From: Primulina eburnea
Taxonomy: Eukaryota; Streptophyta; Magnoliopsida; Lamiales; Gesneriaceae
Assembly: GCF_022965805.1 (NCBI RefSeq)
Contig: NC_133103.1
Span: 32,799,635-32,863,634, forward strand
Direction: 5' to 3'
Length of the DNA: 64,000 bases
A program made the position numbers and the translations under genes. The notes below the pieces were generated by a model. The model searched no databases. It saw only the letters and a list, made by a program, of their open reading frames with translations, and was not told where the DNA came from. Positions within the stretch are counted from its first letter, which is position 1. Each line of letters opens with the position of its first letter. Below, piece by piece: positions 33,051 to 44,981 of this stretch.

Positions 33051-34539
33051 CATTGTTCTTCGAAAATCAGAACATAAATCGAGAAAAGGTCTGAAGAAGA
33101 AAGGAGAAAATCCTTACGCTTTTTCTGAGAAATCCGTCCGTCTGATTTTGAATCCGACTTCGGTATTGAGTTCCTGGCAACGTAGGCTACAACTGGACGT
33201 AAGTTTTACTACGTTTTGACATGTTTTAGAATTATGATATTGTCAGAACTGAATGGAACTCATATATGTTGTTCTTGACATATGAGACATTATAGAATCG
33301 AAGTCAGACTAAGAAACGGACTGATTATGGAATTGTTATGAATTTTTAGGGTATATTGATTTATACCAGACAGATCTGAATTGTGATTGGATTACAGATG
33401 GTATCAGATATGGGTTATCGATTGTAACTATTATCTGTTGAATCGGTATTGACGGGGATATTGAAATTGTACCGTTATACCGTTGATTTGAATTAAATCC
33501 AGATTCATCAGATTGTTATTGAGTTGAACGGTATATTGACATGAGATTATTGATATTGTCATTGCCAGACAGGCTGTGAGTTCAGGACATCGACTGAGCC
33601 AGAAACCGACGAAAGAAAGGTATAAGTCAATGTGGTATTGGGAGATGGACTTGAGTCGGTTTGGACTTGGGTTTCCCTAAATCACATACTTTACTTTATT
33701 GCATTGATATTTGCATTGAATTGATGATATACTTGTCCTCTTGATTTTAGATGACAGGTAGTAGACGATTTATCTTGTGACAGAAGTGCCGGATAGTGGT
33801 GGTATCGCCACGACACATTGCACGATGTCTCAAGATAGGTTATTAAAGATAGAACTGCAGTCCATGACGGATAGGTCAGGACACCGGATGTTTGGTTATA
33901 TCGAGTAATAGGAAATGGGAATTCGTCTATTACGGAATTCGATATAGGAATACCAGGATATTGGTTATATCGAGTAATAAGAATACGGTTCCTTCTATTA
34001 CGGAATTCGATATAGGAATACCACATCTGGAAACCGGGATCCCTAGACTAGGATTGAGTCTAGTCTGAACTGTAGAATTATGTCGACAGATTGCTATTGA
34101 TTATGTTTCAGATTTTGATACATATATCTGTTACCTGATTACATGCTTTATATTGTTTATATGATTGCATGTTTCATTGATTTATACTGGGATTATATTC
34201 TCACCGGAATTATCCGGCTGTTGTCTTGTCTGTATGTGTACTTGACAACAGGTGGGACAGGATCAGGGTCCAGGAGATGAGGAAAGATCGTGATTAGAGT
34301 GGAGGCTCCGGACTTGGATTAGAGATAGGGTTGAACACTTGACATTAGTTGTTAAACCTTAGTTTATTTTGAATGCATGCAGTACAGGACTTGTATTGTA
34401 TTTTATACTGATATGTATATGAGTTTGATGTCACTAAGTTCCGTATTTTTTTAAAAAAAAATATAGACCCTGTTTTAATTGATTAATTAGTCCCAATTAT
34501 GATTAAGAACTTGATCAGCGTCCGGGCCCCCACAACAGG

Positions 34540-34551
34540 TGGTATCAGAGC
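34540..34551 (+). other. Primer-binding site (tRNA-Met) of the chromodomain gypsy
   Basis: TGGTATCAGAGC, five bases after the 5' LTR end. Confidence 0.85.
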
Positions 34552-34794
34552 GATAGATCCTTGAGATTGAGATAGGAGCTAGGGAGCGGGGTAGATTGAG
34601 ATTTTCTTTCCTGCTTTTGATTGCTAGCATGATTTACTGCTTTATAATGCATGTTTATCTGTTTATCTGACTTGATTTGAAAACATGTATTATTGAGATC
34701 GAATCAGAGCCGATTCTGGATCAGCAGTGAGATGATCGGAGGAGGACTGAAATAGAACTTTGGGTTGGGAGTGCTAATACTTTTGATTTCAGAT

Positions 34795-35905
34795 ATGCCT
34801 CCGAGAAGAATGCCAGAACAGGGGAGTACCTCGAATCCTCCCATGGATGTGACACCTACAGCAATGGAGAAATTGCTGAAAAGATTTCAGTAATTTCATC
34901 CACCGACTTTGAAAGGTACGGAGAACTCCGTGGAATGTGAAAGTTGGTTGGACGATATTGAATCGTTGTTTGAATCTTTGGAGTACACTGAGGAAAAGAG
35001 GGTGAAACTGATAATACACCAATTGCATGATGTTGCTAAACACTGGTAGATTACGACTAGATGGGCATTGGAACAACGAGGTACGGCCATTACCTGGAGT
35101 GTGTTTAAGTCTGAATTTTATCTACGGTTCTTTCCAGTATCTTATAGGAAGGACAAGGGAGCTGAGTTCGCAAACTTGAGACAGGGCCAATTAAACATTG
35201 AGGATTATGTGGCTAAGTTCTCTACATTGCTCCGATTTGCTCCCCATGTAGCTGAACATGATGAGGCCGTAGCGGACCAGTTCATAAATGGCCTGAATCC
35301 AGAAATTTTTACCTTGGTGAACACCGGGAGGCCCAGTAATTTCACCGATGCCTTGAACAGAGCTAAGGGAGCCGAGGCAGGCCTGATGAGACAGAGAGAG
35401 GCTTCGTTCGTGCTTCCAATACCGGGACAACAACCACCTCCTAGATTTGAAGGTGGCAGCAACAGTAGCGGAAAGAAGGATTTCTTGAAGGCTAGAGGGA
35501 AGCAATTCAAGAAATCAGGGACTACCTCTTCTAGTTCGAGTGGCTCTAGACAGACCAGTCAGGGCCAGAGTTATACCGGACCATACTGTGGCACCTGTGG
35601 AGGGAGGCATTCCACAGAGCAGTGCCGAGGAGTAGCTGGTAGCTGTCGTATTTGTGGACAGCAAGGACATTTTGCTCGAGTGTGTCCCCAGAGGAGTGCC
35701 CAGGGATCACAAGCAGCTGAGTCATCGGGATCAGTAGCTCAGGCAGGTAGACAACCATCTGCCGTTCATACTTTTCAGTCAGCACCGCCTACTCAGTCAC
35801 ATCAGAGGCCAGGAGGGGGCCAGACCGCGAGCCAGCCTCCTAGACAGCAGGCCCGATTGTTTGCTTTGACCGAGGAGCAGGCACAGGATGCACCTGATGA
35901 TGTTG
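34795..35905 (+). pseudogene. gag: Chromodomain gypsy gag with two in-frame stops
   Basis: ATG at 34795 (MPPRRMPEQ). TAA at 34891-34893 and TAG at 35047-35049 interrupt it; the frame is otherwise continuous. The gag domain spans both sides of the stops (ENSVECESWLDDIESLFESLEY, FYLRFFPVSYRKDKGAEFANLRQG and YVAKFSTLLRFAPH). A zinc knuckle C-R-I-C-G-Q-Q-G-H-F-A-R-V-C follows at about 35645-35690. A Gln/Pro/Ser-rich linker leads to protease in the same frame. Confidence 0.85.
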
Positions 35906-37740
35906 TGGCAGGTAACTGTTTTATTTCTGGTTATCCTGCATATGTATTGATTGATACTGGTGCATCGCATACTTTTATTTCTGAGAGGTTTGCATTGAGT
36001 CATGCGTTGCCTATTGAGTCATTGTCTGCAGTAGTGTCTGTCACGTCTCCGTTAGGGACATGATTGATATCAGTGAAATCTGTTAAATCGTGTATACTGC
36101 AGTACGATGGGCATATGATTGAGTTAGACTGTATTGTGCTTGGTTTATCTGATTTTGATTGCATTATCGGTATCGATATGTTGGCCAAGTACCGAGCTAC
36201 AGTTGATTGTTTCCACAAGATTGCTCGATTTAAACCGAAAATGGCTGAGGAGTGGAAATTTTATGGTAAGGGTTCTCGTGCCAGAATTCCTTTGATATCT
36301 GCAATGAATATGACTCGATTATTGCAGAAGGGAGCGGAGGGATTCCTGGTATATTCAGTTGACTTACTGAAAATGAGCCCATCATTGGCGGACTTGCCAG
36401 TGGTGTGTGAGTTTGCTGATGTCTTTCCAGATGAGATTCCTGGATTACCTCCGATTCGAGAAATAGACTTCAGCATTGAGTTAATGCCAGGAACAGTTCC
36501 GATTTCGAGAGCTCCATACAGGATGGCACCGATCGAATTGAAAGAACTGAAAGAACAGTTGGAGGATTTACTGGCCCAGGGATATATCAGACCGAGTGTA
36601 TCTCCTTGGGGTGCTCCAGTACTGTTCGTGAGAAAGAAAGATGGGTCGATGAGACTTTGTATCGACTACCGGCAACTGAACAAGGCAACGGTAAAGAATA
36701 AATATCCATTGCCTCGTATCGATGATTTATTTGATCAATTGCAAGGTTCATCTGTATATTCCAAGATCGATCTGAGATCTGGATACCATCAATTGAGAGT
36801 CAGAGACTCTGATATCTCAAAGACAGCATTCAGAACCAGGTATGGACACTATCAGTTTATTGTCATGCCTTTTGGTTTGACGAATGCACCGGCGGTATTT
36901 ATGGGATTGATGAACCGCGTATTTCAGAAATATTTGGATGATTTTGTTATCATATTCATCGATGATATTTTGATTTATTCAAAGAATATGATTGAGCATG
37001 CTAATCATCTGAGGACTGTGTTGAGAATTTTGAGGACGGAGAAATTATATGCTAAATTGTCGAAATGCGAGTTTTGGCTGAAACAGGTTGTGTTTTTGGG
37101 TCATATTATATCCGGAGATGGTATATCAGTTGATCCTAGTAAGGTTGAGGCAGTGATTTCTTGGCCTAGACCTACATCTGTGCCAGAAATTCGCAGTTTT
37201 ATGGGTTTGGCGGGATATTATCGTCGATTTATTCAAGATTTCTCGAGTATTGCCAAGCCAATCACTCAGCTGACTCAGAAAAATGCTCCTTTTGTGTGGT
37301 CAGAAGACTGTGAGTCTAGTTTTCTGGAATTAAAGAACAGATTGACCAGTGCTCCGGTGTTGACGATTCCATCAGGTACTGGTGACTTTGTTGTTTATTG
37401 TGATGCATCTCACCGAGGATTGGGTTGTGTTTTAATGCAGCGGGGGCATGTGATTACTTATGCCTCGAGACAGCTAAAACCCCATGAAACTCGTTATCCA
37501 ATTCATGATCTTGAATTGGCAGCCATAGTCTTTGCATTGAAGATATGGCGACATTACCTGTACGGTGAGAAATTTGAAATATATTCTGATCACAAGAGCT
37601 TGAAATATCTGTTTTCGTAATCAGAGCTGAATATGAGACAGCGGAGATGGCTGGATTTACTGAAAGACTTTGATTGTGAAATCAAATATTATCCAGGGAA
37701 ATCCAACGCAGGAGCAGATGCGTTGAGTCGAAAGGTATGT
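35906..37740 (+). pseudogene. pol: Chromodomain gypsy protease, RT and RNase H with two in-frame stops
   Basis: Protease: YVLIDTGASHTFIS (D-T-G). TGA at 36061-36063 follows SPLGT, inside the protease. [41 protein letters not shown] and the catalytic [11 protein letters not shown]. RNase [16 protein letters not shown] and [13 protein letters not shown], then TAA at 37618-37620, then MRQRRWLDLLKDFDCEI and the final RNase H motif GADALSR. The frame is unbroken apart from the stops. Confidence 0.88.
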
Positions 37741-39285
37741 GTACTATCCTTATCGACGATTGGTGTATCGAATTTGATTAAAGACTGCTGTTTGTCTGGA
37801 TTAATATTTGAGACAGATCGTCAGCCTCTGAGATTGTGTGCTGTTCGAGCTGAACCAGAGCTGCTTTTGAAAATTAAAACAGCTCAGAAAATTGATCAGC
37901 ATGTACAGAATTCGATTGCGATGGTCAGAACTGGACATCAATCGGAATATCAGGTTCGTGATAATGTCTTGTATGTGAATAATCGTATTGTTGTGCTGAA
38001 TGTTTCAGATTTGAGACAGCGAATACTGTCAGAAGCGCACAACAGTAGTTTTAGCATTCATCCTGGTGGCAGGAAAATGTATAATGATTTAAAGACACAG
38101 TATTGGTGGAAACAGATGAAATCTGATGTGATTGAATTTGTTTCCAAGTGTCTGAATTGCCAACAGGTGAAAGCTGAGAGGAAGAAACCAGGAGGATTGT
38201 TACAGAGTTTGTCCATTCCTGAATGGAAATGGGATCACATTTCCATGGATTTTGTGACGCAGTTACCGAGATCCTCCAGAGGTTGTGATGCGATTTGGGT
38301 CGTGATTGATCGATTGACCAAATCTGCTTGTTTTATTCCATACAAAATGACCTACAGGTATGACCAGATGGCCGATGTTTATGTCTGAGAAGTGATTAGA
38401 TTGCACGGAGTGCCGAAGTCGATTGTTTCAGATCGTGATCCTCGATTCACTTCGCACTTCTGGCAGAGTTTACAGCAGGCTCTAGGTACGAAGTTACATC
38501 TGAGCACCGCATATCATCCACAGACCGATGGACAGTCAGAGCGAACTATCCAGACACTGGAGGATATGCTGAGAGCCGTAATGCTCGATTTTAGCACTAG
38601 CTGGCAAGATGCATTGCCACTGTGTGAGTTTTCGTACAACAATAGCTATCAGACGAGTATTGAGATGGCACCTTTTGAAGCGTTGTACGGAAAGAAATGC
38701 AGATCCCCATTATATTGGGATGATATCTCTGAAATCCCTGAGACTGGACCGGATATGATCAGAGATATGACAGAGAAAATAAAGTTGATCCAGAAGAAAA
38801 TGAAGGCAGCTCAAGACCGACAAGCCAAATATGCCAACCTCAGACGACGACCGTTGGTATTTGAGGCTGGAGACCGAGTATTCTTGAAGATTTCACCTTT
38901 CAGAGGAGTTGTCAGATTTGGCAAGAAAGGGAAATTGTCTCCAAGATATGTTGGTCCATATGAGATCATTGAAAAGATAGGAGATCGTGGCTATCGACTC
39001 GCATTACCGCCTTCATTATCTGGCATACATGATGTCTTTCATGTATCGATGCTGAGGAAATATCTCCCTGATGATTCTCACGTGATTCAGCCAGACGAGA
39101 CTGAGCTGGATGAGACATTGAGTTATGTCATGAAACCGATCAGGATTATTGATCGTAAAGAAAAACAGCTCAGAACAAAGACGATTCCTCTTGTGAAAGT
39201 TCAATGGACTCGTCATGGCATTGAAGAAGCCACTTGGGAGACTGAATCAGATATGAGACAGGAATTCCCAGCATTGTTCCACTGA
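37741..39285 (+). pseudogene. pol: Chromodomain gypsy integrase with C-terminal chromodomain-like segment, one in-frame stop
   Basis: Zinc-binding domain HNSSFSIHPGGRKMYND..CLNCQQVKAE. Catalytic triad: D in WDHISMDFVTQLP, D in [12 protein letters not shown], and E in [17 protein letters not shown] at 38386-38388 falls between the first two catalytic positions, after YDQMADVYV. The C-terminal SH3-like part ([13 protein letters not shown]) is followed by [32 protein letters not shown], a chromodomain-type end expected to steer integration into particular chromatin. The true stop is at 39283-39285. Confidence 0.88.
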
Positions 39286-39363
39286 TGTAAAGTTCTATTA
39301 CATTTCTGTATATACTCCTTACTGATATGATAGATTGCCCGTGATTTCGAGGACGAAATCGTA

Positions 39364-39380
39364 TCTTAGGGGGGGAGGAA
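39364..39380 (+). other. Polypurine tract of the chromodomain gypsy
   Basis: TCTTAGGGGGGGAGGAA touching the 3' LTR start TGTAATGCCC. Confidence 0.85.
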
Positions 39381-41200
39381 TGTAATGCCCGGAAATTTAA
39401 TCCCAGTAATCTGTAATTATTGATTTATAATTGATAGGATTACAAAAGGATTAATCGGGACATTGAGAAAAGAATTAGAAATGGAATGGTGAAGGTGAGG
39501 CCGAGGGGACACCGCACCCGCGGCCTAGGAAGCACCGCACCCGCGGTAGTGCTTCGGGAAATTTCGTGCATCGAGATCATAGGGTGACCGCACCCGCGGT
39601 GCTAACAGGACCGCACCCGCGGTGCAGCAACGACCGCACCCGCGGTGTTGCGTGTCTTGCGGAAAATGAGCCACTTGCTGTGATGCATGCGCGAGTTGTC
39701 TATATATATATATATAGCATTGTTCTTCGAAAATCAGAACATAAATCGAGAAAAGGTCTGAAGAAGAAAGGAGAAAATCCTTACGCCTTTTCTGAGAAAT
39801 CCGTCCGTCTGATTTTGAATCCGACTTCGGTATTGAGTTCCTGGCAACGTAGGCTACAACTGGACGTAAGTTTTACTACGTTTTGACATGTTTTAGAATT
39901 ATGATATTGTCAGAACTGAATGGAACTCATATATGTTGTTCTTGACATATGAGACATTATAGAATCGAAGTCAGACTAAGAAACGGACTGATTATGGAAT
40001 TGTTATGAATTTTTAGGGTATATTGATTTATACCAGACAGATCTGAATTGTGATTGGATTACAGATGGTATCAGATATGGGTTATGGATTGTAACTATTA
40101 TCTGTTGAATCGGTATTGACGGGGATATTGAAATTGTACCGTTATACCGTTGATTTGAATTAAATCCAGATTCATCAGATTGTTATTGAGTTGAACGGTA
40201 TATTGACATGAGATTATTGATATTGTCATTGCCAGACAGGCTGTGAGTTCAGGACATCGACTGAGCCAGAAACCGACGAAAGAAAGGTATAAGTCAATGT
40301 GGTATTGGGAGATGGACTTGAGTCGGTTTGGACTTGGGTTTCCCTAAATCACATACTTTACTTTATTGCATTGATATTTGCATTGAATTGATGATATACT
40401 TGTCCTCTTGATTTTAGATGACAGGTAGTAGACGATTTATCTTGTGACAGAAGTGCCGGATAGTGGTGGTATCGCCACGACACATTGCACGATGTCTCAA
40501 GATAGGTTATTAAAGATAGAACTGCAGTCCATGACGGATAGGTCAGGACACCGGATGTTTGGTTATATCGAATAATAGGAAATGGGAATTCGTCTATTAC
40601 GGAATTCGATATAGGAATACCAGGATATTGGTTATATCGAGTAATAGGAATACGGTTCCTTCTATTACGGAATTCGATATAGGAATACCACATCTGGAAA
40701 CCGGGATCCCTAGACTAGGATTGAGTCTAGTCTGAACTGTAGAATTATGTCGACAGATTGCTATTGATTATATTTCAGATTTTGATACATATATCTGTTA
40801 CCTGATTACATGCTTTATATTGTTTATATGATTGCATGTTTCATTGATTTATACTGGGATTATATTCTCACCGGAATTATCCGGCTGTTGTCTTGTCTGT
40901 ATGTGTACTTGACAACAGGTGGGACAGGATCAGGGTCCAGGAGATGAGGAGAGATCGTGATTAGAGTGGAGGCTCCGGACTTGGATTAGAGATAGGGTTG
41001 AACACTTGACATTAGTTGTTAAACCTTAGTTTATTTTGAATGCATGCAGTACAGGACTTGTATTATATTTTATACTGATATGTATATGAGTTTGATTTCA
41101 CTGCGTTCCGCATTTTTAAAAAAAAAATATAGACCCTGTTTTAATTGATTAATTAGTCCCAATTATGATTAAGAACTTGATCAGCGTCCGGGCCCCCACA
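39381..41200 (+). repeat. 3' LTR of the chromodomain gypsy element
   Basis: 1820 bp, nearly identical to 32700-34534. The differences are scattered substitutions and a shorter TA run. CTCTA follows at 41201-41205. Confidence 0.9.
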
Positions 41201-42712
41201 CTCTATATGCTAGTGATGTGCTTTGACTCGTTTACCGGCTCCAGGAGAGTCATCAGGTGGCGAGGTTGGGTACAGTTGCGACACATATAGGAGCCAGTGC
41301 ATTGTAGTCGGGGATTCATCGCTCACCTACGGGTGTGGATATCCTATGTGATATGATGTAATAATAGTGCATGGAATCTCTGGCCAGAGTATGAGATGTA
41401 AGTTGGAGAAGGAGTTCTCCAATAGTACACGCGATGCCACTATTATAGTTATCACATAGTTATCGAATTATTATGCAACCCTCGATGAACCAATGGTTGC
41501 AGATTCGATCGGGATATTTGAGATGAAGGGACCGTACTGTACGTTAATCATAATCGACTGGGTCTTGCAGGCACTATCAGTGATACCTAGGGGATCATGG
41601 GGCGATGCTACTAGACGCTCTTACCATGATCCGATGGGTGCAATCAGAAATGAGTGCTGACATTCTTGATCAAGGTGTTGATGAAAAGAATGGGGCTACC
41701 TAGGATAAGCCCGAATAAAGGATTATATCCTGAATCACAAAGAGTTGTGAACCCACGGCTAGCTGTATCCCTGAACCATTGAGGGTCACACAAGCACTGG
41801 ATCGTTTGTTCCCGTTGAGAGAATAAATTCAAGAAGTTGAATTTATATTATATAGTAAATTCAAGGAATTGAATTTATGATAATTAAATTTTGAGATAAT
41901 AAATTCAAGGAGTTGAATTTATAAAATTTGAGAATTTAATTTATTAAACTCAAATGTTGGGTTTATTAAATATTAAATTTTTGAGGTGATAAAAATTCAA
42001 GGAGTTGAATTTATAATTTAAATAATAAATTCAAATGTTGAATTTATAATGTATTTAATTTATTAAGCTCAAGAGTTGAGTTGATTAATTAATACATTAA
42101 ATATGGTGGGTAATATTTTAATGGGCTTGTAGGAGTACAAGTCCAGCATAATAAATAATTAAAGTTTTAATGGGCTTTGATTAAATTAATTAAACTAGTT
42201 GGACTAGCCCAATTAATTAAATCAAGCCCATTAATGTTAATTATATAATTAGGTTATTATTTAATTAAAAATAATACATGTTAAGCTAAACCCTAGCAAC
42301 CACCATATAAAAGGTTACGTGAGCTTCCTTTTTCAAGAGGAGAAAATTCAGCCACCTTGAATTTTTAGGGTTTGATTCGTCTCTCAATTATTTTCTCTCC
42401 TACGCAAAATATCTTCCATATTTTCTAGTGCAAATTGGAAGAGGTATAGATCATCCAGTCGTGGACCTAATTAGAAGGAAAGAAAGGAATCTCTTGAAGA
42501 AAGTTCGTAGGGATTCATCAATATCTAATCCGTTTATACCGGATTAGTTGGAGCCACGTGATTAATTCACAAAGGTATAATTTTCTAAACATCCTATGAA
42601 TGTTTTGTTAAATCATACGAGCGCCTAAAGAAATATTATTTTGTTTTTCAAAATAAAATAAAAATTTTAAATCTTCCGCTGCGTTTGGGCGTGTAGAAAA
42701 CTAGATCAAACA
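41201..42712 (+). repeat. 3' LTR of the composite copia element, second part
   Basis: Continues the LTR interrupted at 32699 (TATGCTAGTGATGTGCTTTG...). It ends ...AAACA at 42712, then the GGTAC target duplication. It carries the second copy of the AAATTCAA/TTGAATTT array (about 41820-42090). Confidence 0.88.
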
Positions 42713-43332
42713 GGTACTGCCCTTGGCGGTTACATTTGTGGATGAGGAGACTTATGATTTGTGAAAATGATTTCTAGATCTTTTGTGTGTGCATGTTATT
42801 CACGGGCTACCAAAAATTTGTGTTATCCTTGATAGACATCGGGTCATCATTAGTGCTATTGAAAGAATACCTCAGTTTCATCCTCCACATGATGAACGCT
42901 ATTTTGCCTTAAGCCAGACATATTTACTCTAATTTCAACTAACAATTCAAAAACATTCATATCAAAGACCTTTGTTGGCAAGCAGGATCACAACATCAGG
43001 TTCGAAAACTTGACGATATAATGAACGAAATTAAGACATAGCAACCAATGGCATACATATATTTGTCTGAAATTGATAAACAGAAGTGGGCTAGCCCTTG
43101 ATGGTGGTTGGCTCTTTGATATCATGACAACAAGTACGTCCAAGTGTCTAATGGTGTTCTCAAGGGTGCTCGTCGGCTTACTATTACATCAATAGTTAAG
43201 ATGACTTTCCAACGATGCATTGAATATTTTATTGACTGCGTCACAAGATGTGGACGTATGATCAAGAACCAACCTTGGCCTAAATATGTGTTACGTAAAT
43301 ATGAGAAATGTTTTGTCAGATCCAATAAACAC
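42713..43332 (+). pseudogene. MULE (Mutator-like) transposase relic, right part
   Basis: After the GGTAC duplication the sequence reads LPLAVTFVDEETYD, then in drifting frames RVHVIHGLPKICVILDRHR, SAIERIPQFHPPHDE, WQAGSQHQVRKFDDIMNEI, YIYLSEIDKQKWA and SNGVLKGARRLTITSIVKMTFQRCIEYF. This is the order of a MULE transposase core (PLAFA.VDEE, then L.SDRH.GI, then N..LK.AR.LPI..). It has several stops and shifts and no terminal inverted repeats that I could find. Confidence 0.7.
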
Positions 43333-44981
43333 TGAATCGACCTCGGATTTTTTTTTCTAATCATAAATCATAAATTATTAAATAAAATAATTTAACAAAA
43401 TCACGAATCGTAATAATTTACCAATTTAAAACTCAATAGCATAAAATATATCCTAACTCATACACTAACCCAAACTCCTAAATCGACCTTTAAAATATCA
43501 ATTAACAATAAAATAAAGCATAAAAATATCTTTAATAAAATCATTAACATAAATCTTTAAATCATAAATCTATCTAGCTAGTGCGGAAACATAAAGGTCA
43601 TCGGGTGTGTACTGCTGCACTCGATCCACTTAATCGTCAACACCTCCCATAAATCATCAAATCTTGCATCATACAAACCTAGTGAGTCTAAAGACTCAAC
43701 ACGTTCTAAACATGGATAGAAAATAATACAAATACAATCACATACGTTGAAATCATACTTTTATTTAAAATAGCTGTTAAACATAAATAAATCATTTAAA
43801 ATCATTTAAGCATAAATAAATCATAAATCCTAAAATCTTTTTAAAATAATTTTTAAGCATAAATAAATCCTTTAAAATCATTTAAAATAAGCTTTGAGCA
43901 TAAATAAATCATTTTAAAAATAGATTTAGTCATCATCATAAATCATATATCATAAAATCATTTTAATCATAAGCTTTTCAATCATATATCATTTTGAGTG
44001 AAGTTTGATCTTTGAAAGTGACTAGCTTTTATTCTTCGGTCGATTGATCAGTCTTCAGCTCCACATGGCCCATGGAGGTGTGCAATAGGCTCCATCATGA
44101 AAATACGGGCCTCCCTCGAGGGCCTTCTCCCATAGAAAGACTCTCTCTAGGGCCTTTTCCCACAAAGGGATCCTTTCGAGGCCTTTTCCCCTCATGACAT
44201 CCCCAAAAAATTGTAAGTTCACCGTCATCACATAAAAGGATCCCCAAAAATCATACATCATATGTCACATTCAATTCACATCCCTCAAAATATTTTTCTT
44301 TTTCTTTAAAAATCATAAAATAGCATACCTTTTCAAAAATAGTATTTTAAATAGTATAAATTGCAGAGCTTTTCCAAAAATCATAAAATAGCATATTTGC
44401 ATCAAAATCATAATTTTAAATCATATAATATCATTTTACAAGCATTATGATCCTTCGGGGCCCTGCCAAGCGTATACGTATCTTCCTAAGTGTAAATTTA
44501 TCGTTTTGCCCCTAGACGTAAAAATTGTTGATTTTATCTTTTTCTCACTTTTAATAACTTTTGATTATTATAAATAATTATTTAAGTTTAAATATAATTT
44601 TTCATAATTTTATTCCGCATAAAACTAGGCGTTTCAATTAATTATTTAATTAACGTTTCGTGAGACGATTAAATCTCCGTTAAATCCAAACTCATTATTT
44701 TGATCCCAAATTTTAAAAATAACATTTTTATTATTTATTCTACCCTTGTGTGCCATGAACTACACCCATGGACCCATGGTTCCAATTTTAGTTTAATTAA
44801 TCTCGTTTTTGACCATTCGAAGAACACACCGAGCCATCTCCTAATTTACTCGAGCCAAGCTCGAGCCACCTCGAGCCAAACCCTAGCCAACTCGTTTAGG
44901 AACCCTAATGACCAAGCGCAAGCCCCTTAGACCCTCGAAAAGCCTACTGTCCTTGAACCCTTTGGTGTGTGTGTGAGTTTT
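43333..44981 (-). repeat. Gypsy LTR relic A (minus orientation, truncated)
   Basis: AT-rich sequence with the block CCTAGTGAGTCTAAAGACTCAACACG (split here as CCTAGTGAGTCTAAAG and ACTCAACACG; 43677-43702), shared with 45302 and 61414. The block around 44510-44600 (GACGTAAAAATT...) resembles 63775-63870. Four CTCGAGCCA-type units lie at 44838-44888. It stops where LTR M begins (44982). No coding sequence; the small ORFs are chance. Confidence 0.55.

Larger units (their letters stand above)
32700..34534 (+). repeat. 5' LTR of the chromodomain gypsy element
   Basis: 1835 bp, TGTAATGCCCGG...GGGCCCCCACA. It contains a GC-rich array of ACCGCACCCGCGGT units (32828-32965), a TA microsatellite (33018-33049), a tandem duplication of a GGTTATATCGAGTAATA..GAATACCA unit (about 33893-34023) and a TATA-containing region downstream. 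Confidence 0.9.
32700..41200 (+). mobile_element. Chromodomain Ty3/gypsy (Tekay/Del-like) retrotransposon nested in the copia 3' LTR
   Basis: 8501 bp, LTRs 32700-34534 and 39381-41200, perfect CTCTA duplications at 32695-32699 and 41201-41205. A tRNA-Met PBS, one gag-pol frame ending in a chromodomain-like segment, and a purine tract are all present. The LTRs differ by roughly one percent by eye, so the insertion is young. The coding frame has five stop codons and no frameshift. Confidence 0.92.
12380..42712 (+). mobile_element. Composite Ty1/copia retrotransposon carrying three nested insertions
   Basis: The 5' LTR starts TGTAA at 12380 and the 3' LTR ends ...AAACA at 42712; GGTAC is duplicated on both sides (12375-12379 and 42713-42717). 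Removing the MITE (12385-12818), the Athila-like element (15543-27564) and the chromodomain gypsy (32700-41200) leaves about 9.4 kb: a 2.0 kb LTR, PBS, GC-rich leader, decayed gag, integrase, RT, RNase H, PPT and a 2.0 kb LTR. Coding parts are on the plus strand and broken many times. The protease catalytic region is absent, so this copy is non-autonomous. Confidence 0.9.

Noticed and set aside
44055..44261. 68-codon ORF with LERIPLWEKALERV-type repeats
   Set aside because: Within an LTR relic; a short tandem DNA repeat explains it.
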